Assembly: GCA_945836785.1 (NCBI GenBank)
Contig: CAMAMD010000049.1
Coordinates: forward strand, 1-9,027
Direction: 5' to 3'
DNA: 9,027 nt
From: an uncultured Clostridium sp.
GTDB taxonomy: Bacteria > Bacillota_A > Clostridia > Lachnospirales > Lachnospiraceae
Numbering within the stretch: position 1 is the first letter of the stretch; each line of letters starts with the position of its first letter. A program made the position numbers and the translations under genes. A model generated the notes under the pieces. That model was not told the origin of the DNA, did no database searches, and saw only the letters and a list, made by a program, of their open reading frames with translations. Shown piece after piece: positions 1-6,933 of this stretch.

Positions 1-13
1 AAAACTTCATGAT

Positions 14-30
14 TTGTTGTAAAAAACAAC
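14..30. repeat. Short inverted repeat over the -35 of the rnf promoter
   Basis: GTTGT (16-20) and ACAAC (26-30) are perfect 5-base arms around AAAAA. An alternative pairing is TTGTT (14-18) with AACAA (25-29) around 6 nt. It overlaps the candidate -35, so it could be an operator. It is not followed by a T-tract, so it does not look like a terminator of an upstream gene. It is short and AT-rich, so chance is a real possibility. Confidence 0.35.
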
Positions 31-45
31 CCAATGTATTACAAT
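17..45 (+). promoter_or_regulatory. Candidate sigma-A promoter of the rnf operon
   Basis: TTGTAA at 17-22 (4 of 6 to TTGACA) and TACAAT at 40-45 (5 of 6 to TATAAT) are separated by 17 nt. Transcription would start near 52, giving a leader of about 44 nt before rnfC. No other good pair is seen in the 95 bases before rnfC. A TATAAG at 49-54 is an alternative -10 but has no -35 at the right distance. Judged by eye only. Confidence 0.5.
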
Positions 46-95
46 ATCTATAAGTGTGAGTACACGCAAATACTATTGATAGTGGGGTAGATGTC

Positions 96-1412
96 ATGAA
101 ATTAACATTTAAAGGCGGCATCCATCCATATGAGGGAAAAGAACTCTCGATGGATAAGGATGTGCTTGAATATCTCCCGAAAGGGGATATGATTTATCCG
201 CTAAGTCAGCATATTGGAGCACCGGCTAAACCGATTGTAAAAAAAGGTGATCGTGTTCTGGTGGGACAGTTGATTGCTGAGGCGGCAGGATTTGTTTCGG
301 CGAATATCCATGCTTCCGTGTCAGGTACGGTCAAGGTGATTGAACCAAGACTGACATCTTCAGGTTCAAAAGTGAATTCCATAGTAATTGAAAATGATAA
401 TGAATATGAATCGACGGATTTTGTACCAAACGATAAACCGCTTGATGCGCTTACAAAAGAAGAAATTTTGGATGCAATTAAAAATGCTGGTGTTGTAGGT
501 ATGGGTGGAGCGGGTTTTCCGACGCATGTTAAATTGTCACCTAAAAATCCTGATGCCATTGATTATGTTATTGTAAATGCTTCGGAGTGTGAGCCGTATC
601 TTACATCGGATTACAGGAGAATCATGGATGAGGCTGATAAGGTAATAGAAGGTTTGAGAATTGCATTATGTCTCTTTCCTGGAGCAAAAGGTATTATTGC
701 AGTGGAAGATAATAAACCGAAGGCTATACGGTTATTGCAGGACAAGCTGGCAGGAGATGAGAAGATAACTGTTCATTCCATGAAAACAAAGTACCCGGAA
801 GGCGCAGAACGACAGCTTATTTATGCCAATACGGGACGATATATTAATTCAAAGATGCTTCCGGCTGATGCGGGCTGTATTGTACATAATGTAGATACAG
901 TATATGCAATATGTGAGGCTGTGAGAGATGGAAAGCCATTGATTGACCGACTGGTGACTGTGACAGGTGATGCAATTACCAATCCATGTAATATTCTGAC
1001 ACGGACAGGAACAAATTATCAGGAACTGATTGATGCGGCGGGAGGTTTTTCCTCTGAACCGGAGAAAATCATTGCGGGTGGTCCGATGATGGGAAAAGCA
1101 ATCTATACAACAGATATTCCGGCTACAAAATCGGCATCTTCAATCCTTTGTATGACAAAAGATGAGGTCGCGGAATATGAGCCAAGTGCATGTATTCGAT
1201 GTGGCAGATGTATAAGTGTATGTCCGGGACGCGTTATGCCAAATAAACTGGCAACGCTTGCAAATCAAAATAATATTGATGCATTCATAAAATACAATGG
1301 CATGGAATGCTGTGAGTGTGGATGCTGTTCTTATGTTTGTCCGGCGAAACGGCATCTGACACAGACGATTGCCGGAACAAGAAAGCTTGTTTTGGCAAGC
1401 AGAAAGAAGTAG
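96..1412 (+). CDS. rnfC: Rnf complex subunit RnfC (NADH-interacting, FMN and 2x[4Fe-4S])
   Basis: This is the peripheral cytoplasmic subunit of the Rnf ferredoxin:NAD+ oxidoreductase, where NAD+ is reduced. The 438 residues are the usual clostridial length. The N-terminal barrel-sandwich region (about 25-85) is followed by the glycine-rich FMN/NADH-binding loop GMGGAGFPTHVK (135-146) and the NASECEPYL motif of the NuoF-like fold. An SLBB-like region follows (about 285-320). Near the C-terminus are two CxxCxxCxxxCP clusters: C366/C369/C372/C376 and C405/C408/C411/C415, giving two [4Fe-4S] centres. The start at 96 is preceded by AGTGGGGT (81-88), a weaker ribosome binding site than those of the later rnf genes. 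It is the first gene of the operon. Its TAG stop lies inside the ribosome binding site of the next gene. Confidence 0.98.
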   Translation: MKLTFKGGIHPYEGKELSMDKDVLEYLPKGDMIYPLSQHIGAPAKPIVKKGDRVLVGQLIAEAAGFVSANIHASVSGTVKVIEPRLTSSGSKVNSIVIENDNEYESTDFVPNDKPLDALTKEEILDAIKNAGVVGMGGAGFPTHVKLSPKNPDAIDYVIVNASECEPYLTSDYRRIMDEADKVIEGLRIALCLFPGAKGIIAVEDNKPKAIRLLQDKLAGDEKITVHSMKTKYPEGAERQLIYANTGRYINSKMLPADAGCIVHNVDTVYAICEAVRDGKPLIDRLVTVTGDAITNPCNILTRTGTNYQELIDAAGGFSSEPEKIIAGGPMMGKAIYTTDIPATKSASSILCMTKDEVAEYEPSACIRCGRCISVCPGRVMPNKLATLANQNNIDAFIKYNGMECCECGCCSYVCPAKRHLTQTIAGTRKLVLASRKK

Positions 1413-1418
1413 GAGGTG
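1411..1418 (+). promoter_or_regulatory. Ribosome binding site fixing the rnfD-rnfG start
   Basis: AGGAGGTG matches the 16S rRNA 3' end perfectly and lies 7 nt before ATG 1426. It overlaps the rnfC stop (1410-1412), which suggests translational coupling. It decides against an in-frame ATG at 1369, which lies inside rnfC and has no such site. Confidence 0.9.
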
Positions 1419-1425
1419 GGAAAGC

Positions 1426-3081
1426 ATGGAAAATCTTAACTTAAAAATTTCGTCATCACCTCATGTGAGAAGTAAGGATACTACCTCAGATATTATGTTT
1501 GATGTAGTGATTGCTCTGGTACCGGCCACAGCATTCGGATTATATCTGCACGGATGGTATGCTGCACTTTTAGTAGCTGTATGTATTGGAGCTTGCGTGG
1601 GATTTGAGGCATTATATCAACATTGTATGCATAAAAAAGTGACAGTGGGAGATTTTTCGGCAGTGGTAACGGGTCTTCTGCTTGCTATGAATCTGCCACC
1701 TGAGTTCCCGATTTGGATGGCAGTGCTTGGATGTGCGTTTGCTATTATTGTCGTTAAGCAGTTATTTGGAGGATTGGGACAGAATTTTATGAATCCGGCA
1801 CTTGCTGCGAGATGCTTTTTGCTGCTGGCATTTTCACGTTACATGACAGCATTTGTATATGATGGTGTGTCAACGGCTACCCCGCTTACTATATTAAAAG
1901 CAGGCGGAGATGTGAATTTAAAAGATATGTTTCTGGGGTATACTGCAGGAACAATCGGTGAAACTTCTGTAGTTGCACTTTTGATTGGTGCAATATACCT
2001 GCTTGTAAAGAGAGTAATCAGTCCTAAGATACCACTTATATATATTGGTACATTCGCAGCATGTATCGCTATATATGCATTGACTAAAAATTATGACGTA
2101 GCAGAATTTACTGCGGCACATTTGTGTGGTGGCGGTCTTATGCTTGGGGCATGGTTTATGGCAACTGACTACGTCACATCACCGATAACATCAAAAGGAA
2201 AGATTATATATGCGGTTTTGCTTGGACTGCTTACATTTGTATTGCGTATTTTTGGTGGAAGTGCAGAGGGTGTTTCCTATGCAATTATTATATCCAATCT
2301 GTTTGTTCCTCTGATTGAGCGTGTTACTGTGCCAAAGGCGTTTGGCGAGGGAGCGGATGTGCCAGAGGGAGAAAAGAAGCATGAAAAAAGGGCAGAAAAG
2401 CAGGAAATAGAGGATGCGGACAGCAAACCGCAGAAAGACGGTACTGAGAGCACGAAACAGAAGAGTGGAAAAACGAATGTCAAGGGAGTTGTTGTGGCGA
2501 TTGCTGTGATTTTTGTTATTACCCTGGTTATGGGAGCAGCTCTGGGAACCGTTTACAATGTTACAAAGAAACCAATTGCTGATGCGGAGGAAAAAGCAAA
2601 GCAGGAGGCTTATGCAGAGGTATTCCCGGAAGCAGCGGAGATTGTCACTCTTACCGAGGAAGATATCAATATGGATGATGTCAATGCGGTGATAGCAAAC
2701 TGGGGTTATGAGGATAACACAATTGATGAGATTAATATTGTGGCAGATGATGAAGGTATGTTTAGCGGCTTTATCATTCTTGTAACCAATCATGCAGGTT
2801 ATGGTGGAGATATCCAGATGGCAGTCGGTATTTCTTTGGATGGAACGATTCGAGGAATATCATTCCTTTCGATAAGTGAAACAGCCGGCCTTGGTATGGA
2901 AGCTCAGAATGCGGAATTCCTGAACCAGTTCCTGGGCAAACCGGTTTCGCATTTCAGTTACACGAAAACAGGCGCAACCTCCGACAGCGAGATTGATGCT
3001 ATATCAGGCGCGACGATTACAACATCGGCAGTCGTGGATGCTGTAAATGCCGTTCTAAGTTTTATAGGGGGGTTGAACTGA
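1426..3081 (+). CDS. rnfD-rnfG: Fused RnfD-RnfG: Rnf membrane flavoprotein subunits in one chain
   Basis: The 551-residue protein carries two Rnf subunits in one frame. Residues 1 to about 307 are RnfD, a multi-helix membrane protein related to NqrB. It has the flavinylation motif STAT (149-152), with T152 the expected covalent FMN site, and ends with the RnfD-like NLFVPLIERVTVPKAFG. Residues about 308-351 are a hydrophilic linker rich in E, K, D, Q and S. Residues about 352-551 are RnfG: one membrane helix (about 354-377), the KPIADAEEKAKQEAYAEVFP entry to the extracytoplasmic FMN-binding domain, and SGAT (527-530) with T530 the expected covalent FMN site. There is no stop, in-frame ATG or convincing ribosome binding site in the linker, and no separate rnfG exists nearby. 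The topology fits, because both the RnfD C-terminus and the RnfG N-terminus are expected in the cytoplasm. Flavin attachment by ApbE is known for these families; no apbE is in the window. Confidence 0.95.
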   Translation: MENLNLKISSSPHVRSKDTTSDIMFDVVIALVPATAFGLYLHGWYAALLVAVCIGACVGFEALYQHCMHKKVTVGDFSAVVTGLLLAMNLPPEFPIWMAVLGCAFAIIVVKQLFGGLGQNFMNPALAARCFLLLAFSRYMTAFVYDGVSTATPLTILKAGGDVNLKDMFLGYTAGTIGETSVVALLIGAIYLLVKRVISPKIPLIYIGTFAACIAIYALTKNYDVAEFTAAHLCGGGLMLGAWFMATDYVTSPITSKGKIIYAVLLGLLTFVLRIFGGSAEGVSYAIIISNLFVPLIERVTVPKAFGEGADVPEGEKKHEKRAEKQEIEDADSKPQKDGTESTKQKSGKTNVKGVVVAIAVIFVITLVMGAALGTVYNVTKKPIADAEEKAKQEAYAEVFPEAAEIVTLTEEDINMDDVNAVIANWGYEDNTIDEINIVADDEGMFSGFIILVTNHAGYGGDIQMAVGISLDGTIRGISFLSISETAGLGMEAQNAEFLNQFLGKPVSHFSYTKTGATSDSEIDAISGATITTSAVVDAVNAVLSFIGGLN

Positions 3082-3082
3082 T

Positions 3083-3829
3083 ATGGGTAAGATAACAGAA
3101 CGTTTACACAATGGTATTATTAAAGAAAATCCTACATTTGTTCAGATGCTTGGTATGTGTCCGACTTTGGCGGTTACGACATCGGCAATTAACGGTTTAG
3201 GAATGGGACTTACGACGATGGTTATCCTTACGATGAGTAATCTGATGATTTCCCTGCTCAGAAAATTCATTCCTGATAAGGTAAGAATACCTGCTTTTAT
3301 TGTCATTATTGCATCTTTTGTCACAATCGTACAGTTTTTGCTGGAGGCATACATACCGAGTTTGAATGACAGCTTGGGATTGTTTATTCCACTTATAGTT
3401 GTAAACTGTATTATTCTTGGCAGAGCGGAGTCTTACGCATCAAAAAATCCTGTCATTCCGTCAGTGTTTGATGGTATAGGTATGGGACTTGGTTTCACAG
3501 TAGGTCTGACTGTGATAGGAATTATAAGAGAAATTCTGGGTGCAGGAAGTGTATTTGGATATGCATTTCTGGATGAATTAAATACATTGATTGAAAATCA
3601 TGCCGGTGAAAAATTGAGTCAGATTTTAGCTGATCAGGGTATGTTCCAATCAATCGGTATATTTATATCTGCACCGGGAGCGTTCCTGGTTCTGGCATTT
3701 ATTATTGCATTTATTAACAGACGTAATATAAAAAAGGCACAAAAAGCGGGCGAGGAGCCGAAGCTGTGTAAGCTGGCTGACTGTGCAAGCTGTCAGAATA
3801 CAATGTGTCAGGGAAAAGAAAAAGCGTAA
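3083..3829 (+). CDS. rnfE: Rnf complex subunit RnfE, with a C-terminal four-cysteine tail
   Basis: This is an integral membrane subunit of about six helices that pairs with RnfA in an inverted arrangement. C26 in MLGMCPTLAV and C109 in PLIVVNCIILG are the cysteines that, with the two of RnfA, hold the intramembrane [2Fe-2S] cluster in known Rnf structures. The start follows AGGGGGG (3066-3072), and ATG 3083 comes one base after the rnfDG stop. At 248 residues it is longer than its core because of a hydrophilic tail after the last helix (from about 215). The tail carries C229, C234, C237 and C242 in a CX4CX2CX4C spacing, close to the cytoplasmic surface. I believe cysteines near the end also occur in other clostridial RnfE proteins but cannot verify this here. 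The tail's role is unknown. Confidence 0.97.
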   Translation: MGKITERLHNGIIKENPTFVQMLGMCPTLAVTTSAINGLGMGLTTMVILTMSNLMISLLRKFIPDKVRIPAFIVIIASFVTIVQFLLEAYIPSLNDSLGLFIPLIVVNCIILGRAESYASKNPVIPSVFDGIGMGLGFTVGLTVIGIIREILGAGSVFGYAFLDELNTLIENHAGEKLSQILADQGMFQSIGIFISAPGAFLVLAFIIAFINRRNIKKAQKAGEEPKLCKLADCASCQNTMCQGKEKA

Positions 3830-3842
3830 GGAGGGGTAGAAT

Positions 3843-4418
3843 ATGAATGTTATATTATTGGCAATATCGGCAGCACTTGTAAATAATGTCATATTAAGTC
3901 AGTTTATGGGTATCTGTCCGTTCCTTGGTGTTTCGAAGAAGGTAAGTACAGCAGCCGGTATGGGCGGAGCTGTTATCTTTGTTATGACAATTGCTTCTGC
4001 GGTGACAAGCCTGATATACTACTATGTTCTGGTGCCACTTGATTTATCTTATTTGAATACAATCGTATTTATTTTGGTGATTGCAGCATTGGTACAGTTT
4101 GTGGAAATGTTTTTGAAGAAAGCAGTCCCATCTTTGTATCAGGCACTTGGCGTATACCTTCCACTTATCACCACGAACTGTGCAGTCCTTGGTATTGCAC
4201 TGACAAATGTGCAGGATGGACTTAATGTGGGAGAGTCGATTGTAAATGGTATGTTTTCGGCAGTTGGCTTTGCGCTTGCCATTATAATCATGGCAGGAAT
4301 CAGAGAGAAGATAGAGCACAATGATGTACCTGAAAGTTTTAAGGGGGCTCCGATTGTTCTTATTTCGGCAGGTCTGATGGCAATTGCATTTATGGGATTA
4401 AATGGTTTGATTAAATAG
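3843..4418 (+). CDS. rnfA: Rnf complex subunit RnfA
   Basis: RnfA is an integral membrane subunit of 191 residues and about six helices, homologous to RnfE and to NqrE. C25 in QFMGICPFLG and C113 in PLITTNCAVLG match the RnfE pair and should supply the other two ligands of the shared intramembrane [2Fe-2S] cluster, which carries electrons across the membrane. The length is normal for the family. The start is backed by AAGGAGGGG (3828-3836), which begins in the rnfE stop region, so translation is probably coupled. The TAG stop overlaps the AGGAGGAG ribosome binding site of rnfB. Confidence 0.98.
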   Translation: MNVILLAISAALVNNVILSQFMGICPFLGVSKKVSTAAGMGGAVIFVMTIASAVTSLIYYYVLVPLDLSYLNTIVFILVIAALVQFVEMFLKKAVPSLYQALGVYLPLITTNCAVLGIALTNVQDGLNVGESIVNGMFSAVGFALAIIIMAGIREKIEHNDVPESFKGAPIVLISAGLMAIAFMGLNGLIK

Positions 4419-4427
4419 GAGGAGAAT

Positions 4428-5216
4428 ATGGATATAATATCAATAATAATTGCAGCTGCGGTTGTGGGTGTTGTAGGTATTCTTGCTGGAGTTCTCCTTG
4501 GTGTTGCAAGTGAGAAATTTAAGGTTGAGGTGGATGAAAAGCAGATTCAGGTCAGAGAATTGCTCCCAGGCAATAATTGCGGTGGTTGCGGTTATCCGGG
4601 ATGTGATGGGTTGGCTGCTGCAATTGCAAAAGGAGAGGCAAAACCAAGTGGTTGCCCGGTAGGTGGCGAAGAAGTTGCGAAGAAGATTGCAGAAATAGTC
4701 GGCGGAGACATAGATACGGTGAAAATGGCTGCACGCGTAAAATGTGCCGGAGATTGCAATAAGGCAAAGGATGTATATGAATATGTTGGACCGCAGGACT
4801 GTAAGCTCGTTGCAAATGCACCGGGTGGTGGACCGAAGGGCTGTAGCTTTGGCTGCCTTGGGTACGGCTCGTGCAAAAAAGTATGTCAGTTCGGAGCTAT
4901 ATCAATTGTGGATGGTATTGCCGTGATTGATCCGGATAAATGTAAGGCCTGTGGCGCCTGTGTATCGGAGTGCCCTCGCCATATCATAGAGATGACACCA
5001 TATGATGCAGGGGCGTTTGTGGCATGTAATTCTGTGGAGTTTGGCAGGGAAGTTAAGGCTGTATGTCAGACCGGATGTATTGGATGTGGTCTGTGTCAGA
5101 AAAATTGCCCGGAGAGTGCAATTACTGTTGAAAATCACCTTGCAAAAGTAGATTATGAAAAGTGTACGGGATGTCAGACATGTAAAGAAAAATGTCCGGT
5201 CAAAGTCATCAACTAA
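4428..5216 (+). CDS. rnfB: Rnf complex subunit RnfB (polyferredoxin, ferredoxin entry point)
   Basis: RnfB accepts electrons from reduced ferredoxin on the cytoplasmic face. One N-terminal helix (about 3-27) anchors the 262-residue protein. The first cluster motif is C51/C54/C59/C76, in the NCGGCGYPGC form typical of RnfB. A middle region has C106, C110 and C125, then C139, C143, C149 and C153 in the GCxxGCLGxGxC arrangement seen in clostridial RnfB. Three classic CxxCxxCxxxCP motifs follow: C172-C182, C217-C227 and C246-C256. This allows at least five [4Fe-4S] clusters. AGGAGGAG (4417-4424) lies 3 nt before ATG 4428. It is the last rnf gene, and no terminator is seen before degV. Confidence 0.98.
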   Translation: MDIISIIIAAAVVGVVGILAGVLLGVASEKFKVEVDEKQIQVRELLPGNNCGGCGYPGCDGLAAAIAKGEAKPSGCPVGGEEVAKKIAEIVGGDIDTVKMAARVKCAGDCNKAKDVYEYVGPQDCKLVANAPGGGPKGCSFGCLGYGSCKKVCQFGAISIVDGIAVIDPDKCKACGACVSECPRHIIEMTPYDAGAFVACNSVEFGREVKAVCQTGCIGCGLCQKNCPESAITVENHLAKVDYEKCTGCQTCKEKCPVKVIN

Positions 5217-5230
5217 AATCGAAAAAGAGA

Positions 5231-5236
5231 AAGGAT
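5231..5236 (+). promoter_or_regulatory. Ribosome binding site fixing the degV start
   Basis: AAGGAT lies about 10 nt before ATG 5246. It supports that start over an in-frame ATG at 5192, which lies inside rnfB and would add 18 residues of charged sequence with no family match. Confidence 0.6.
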
Positions 5237-5245
5237 GAGTATAAT

Positions 5246-6118
5246 ATGAGCAGAGAGTATGTTATCATAGCGGATTCGACAAATGATTTGCCGGAGGATT
5301 ATGCACGGGAGCATCATGTGGATATTATACCATTGTTGTATGAAATAAACGGAGAGGCATATGGTAAAGAGAAAAATTTGTCTGCCCATGAATTCTACGA
5401 CAGGATGAGAGAGGGGCAAATGACGAAAACCGCTGCTGCAAATATTGAGGACATTACAAGTCATTTTGAGAAAGCATTAAAAAACGGGAAGGATATTCTG
5501 TTTATGTGTCTTTCGTCGGGAATAAGCAGTACGGTTGGAAATGCGTTTGTTTGCAAAGCGGAGCTTGCGGAAAAGTATCCGGAGGCACAGATTTGTGTTA
5601 TAGATTCTCTGTGTGCGTCAGGCGGTCAGGGTATGTTGTTGTATCATGCAGTGCAAAATCGGGAAAATGGTATGAGTGTGACAGAAAATTACAATGCACT
5701 CGAAAACCTTAAGATGAATATCGTACACAAATTTACTGTGGAGGATTTGAAATATTTACAGAGAGGTGGACGGATATCAAAAACTGCAGCAACCATAGGA
5801 ACAATGATTAATTTGAAACCATTGTTGCATGTGGACAATGAAGGAAAGCTTGTTGCGGAGTCGAAGGTGCGCGGACGTAAGAAAGCATTGCAGCAGATGG
5901 TAAAAGAACTGGGTGCATGTATGGGCTCATGGCGTGATAAACAGGATTTAATTATTATATGCCATGCTGATGTAGACGAAGATGTACAATATACAGCGCA
6001 AATGATAGAAGAGCAATATCATCCGGGTAAGATTATTATCAGTGGGGTGACACCAACAATCGGTGCTCATTCAGGACCGGGTACGATAGCAATATTTTTT
6101 ATGGGTGATGTAAGATAA
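5246..6118 (+). CDS. DegV family protein (fatty-acid-binding, FakB-like)
   Basis: DegV proteins bind a fatty acid. The FakB members present it to the kinase FakA, making acyl phosphate for phospholipid synthesis. The 290 residues match the usual length. Family motifs visible are ADSTNDLP (9-16), the SSGISST carboxylate-binding loop (90-96), LKYLQRGGRIS (168-178), the NLKPLL stretch (189-194) and the near-terminal IGAHSGPGTIAIFF (272-285), whose His and GPG are conserved. Threonine 62 falls where the family has TSqP-type residues, but here the stretch reads TKTAAAN. The protein is cytoplasmic with no signal peptide. It starts 29 nt after rnfB with no terminator between, so read-through from the rnf operon is possible. 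No fakA is in the window, so the FakB role is inference and the ligand unknown. Confidence 0.95.
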   Translation: MSREYVIIADSTNDLPEDYAREHHVDIIPLLYEINGEAYGKEKNLSAHEFYDRMREGQMTKTAAANIEDITSHFEKALKNGKDILFMCLSSGISSTVGNAFVCKAELAEKYPEAQICVIDSLCASGGQGMLLYHAVQNRENGMSVTENYNALENLKMNIVHKFTVEDLKYLQRGGRISKTAATIGTMINLKPLLHVDNEGKLVAESKVRGRKKALQQMVKELGACMGSWRDKQDLIIICHADVDEDVQYTAQMIEEQYHPGKIIISGVTPTIGAHSGPGTIAIFFMGDVR

Positions 6119-6119
6119 A

Positions 6120-6148
6120 ATGTCATGATTCATTTTTCTGAATATAAT
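6120..6148 (+). promoter_or_regulatory. Candidate promoter of the ylmC-nrdR-yigZ cluster
   Basis: ATGTCA at 6120-6125 (4 of 6 to TTGACA) and a perfect TATAAT at 6143-6148 are 17 nt apart. They lie in the only gap between degV and the next gene. The start site would fall near 6155, about 24 nt before ATG 6179 and just ahead of its ribosome binding site. ATTCA/TGAAT (6128-6132/6139-6143) is a weak 5-base inverted repeat in the spacer. The position at a change of function (degV to ylmC-nrdR) supports it. Judged by eye. Confidence 0.45.
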
Positions 6149-6164
6149 ATATAGAAATAATTGT

Positions 6165-6170
6165 GGCGGG
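6165..6170 (+). promoter_or_regulatory. Ribosome binding site fixing the ylmC-like start
   Basis: GGCGGG sits 8 nt before ATG 6179. It falls inside the only longer in-frame alternative (TTG at 6161), which therefore cannot use it. Confidence 0.55.
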
Positions 6171-6178
6171 ATATCTGT

Positions 6179-6454
6179 ATGAGATTCCTTGAATTAAAAG
6201 AAAAGGAAGTTATTAATTGTAAGGATTGCCGGAGACTTGGATATGTGGCAGATATAGAATTTGATTGCGAATCAGGACGATTGATTGCAATCATCGTACC
6301 CGGACCGGGCAAATTTTTTTCATGCTTTGGATCCTGTACGGAATATTATATCCGGTTTTGCAATATTGTCAGAATAGGGCCGGATATCGTGTTGGTTGAT
6401 ATAGATGCCTGCGATATCAGGAAAGTCCATGACAAAGAAATACCAAAATGCTAA
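6179..6454 (+). CDS. YlmC/YmxH family sporulation-associated PRC-barrel protein, cysteine-rich
   Basis: This small protein of 91 residues matches the YlmC/YmxH pattern: an N-terminal MRFLELKEKEVIN, the RLGYVADIEFD strand pair, IIVPGPGKFF at about 39-47, then the IVRIGPDIVLVDI end of the PRC-barrel-like fold. The family is tied to sporulation genes in Firmicutes, often near sigE/sigG and nrdR, but its molecular role is not known. It has eight cysteines (14, 17, 30, 49, 53, 61, 78, 91), including CxxC and CxxxC pairs. Some Lachnospiraceae homologues are, to my recollection, also cysteine-rich. ATG 6179 is preferred over TTG 6161 because of GGCGGG at 6165-6170. NrdR begins 15 nt downstream, so co-transcription is likely. 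Confidence 0.88.
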   Translation: MRFLELKEKEVINCKDCRRLGYVADIEFDCESGRLIAIIVPGPGKFFSCFGSCTEYYIRFCNIVRIGPDIVLVDIDACDIRKVHDKEIPKC

Positions 6455-6469
6455 AAGGAGAAGAAAAAC

Positions 6470-6925
6470 ATGAGATGTCCATTTTGTGGAGATGACAATA
6501 CCAGAGTAATTGATTCCAGACCTGCGGATGACAATCAGGCTATTAGAAGAAGAAGACAGTGTGATGAGTGTGGAAAACGATTCACGACGTATGAGAAAGT
6601 AGAAACCATACCCCTTATTGTAATTAAACGGGATAAAAACAGGGAAACCTATGACCGTGCGAAAATTGAGTCGGGCGTGGTACGTTCCTGTCATAAGAGG
6701 CCTGTATCGGTGGATGAGATAGAGGCTTGTGTCGACAGTATAGAAAATAAGATATTCAGTATGGAAGTAAAAGAAATTGAGAGTAAGCAGATTGGGGAAA
6801 TTGTCATGGATGAGCTGAAGAATCTGGATCAGGTGGCATATGTCAGATTTGCGTCTGTTTACCGGGAGTTCAAGGATGCAAATACCTTTATGAGTGAGCT
6901 GAAGAAACTGCTTGATAATAAATAG
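6470..6925 (+). CDS. nrdR: Transcriptional repressor NrdR
   Basis: NrdR represses ribonucleotide reductase genes by binding NrdR boxes, sensing ATP/dATP through its ATP-cone. The 151 residues are the standard length. The zinc ribbon starts with MRCPFCG and uses C3, C6, C31 and C34, with the basic stretch AIRRRRQC (24-31) between the pairs. RFTTYEKVE links it to the ATP-cone (about 47-137), which begins IPLIVIKRD. YVRFASVYREF near the end is a family signature. AGGAG (6456-6460) overlaps the region just after the ylmC-like stop and sits 9 nt before ATG 6470. No ribonucleotide reductase gene and no clear NrdR box is in the window, so its targets lie elsewhere. Confidence 0.98.
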   Translation: MRCPFCGDDNTRVIDSRPADDNQAIRRRRQCDECGKRFTTYEKVETIPLIVIKRDKNRETYDRAKIESGVVRSCHKRPVSVDEIEACVDSIENKIFSMEVKEIESKQIGEIVMDELKNLDQVAYVRFASVYREFKDANTFMSELKKLLDNK

Positions 6926-6933
6926 GAGAGAAT

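Noticed and set aside
41..57. NrdR-box-like ACA...TGT stretch before rnfC
   Set aside because: It is 17 nt instead of 16 and not symmetric, and rnfC is not a ribonucleotide reductase gene.
1369..1425. Longer start for the RnfD-RnfG protein inside rnfC
   Set aside because: It adds 19 residues unlike RnfD and has no ribosome binding site, while ATG 1426 has a perfect AGGAGGTG at the right distance.
2191..2793. 200-codon open frame on the minus strand across rnfD-rnfG
   Set aside because: It is a shadow of the plus-strand gene, with no recognisable domain and a composition typical of an antisense frame.
5192..5245. Longer DegV start inside rnfB
   Set aside because: The extra 18 residues are charged and unlike the family. 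ATG 5246 begins the standard DegV N-terminus and has its own ribosome binding site.
6161..6178. TTG start for the YlmC-like protein
   Set aside because: It would place the GGCGGG ribosome binding site inside the gene. The family begins at MRFLEL.
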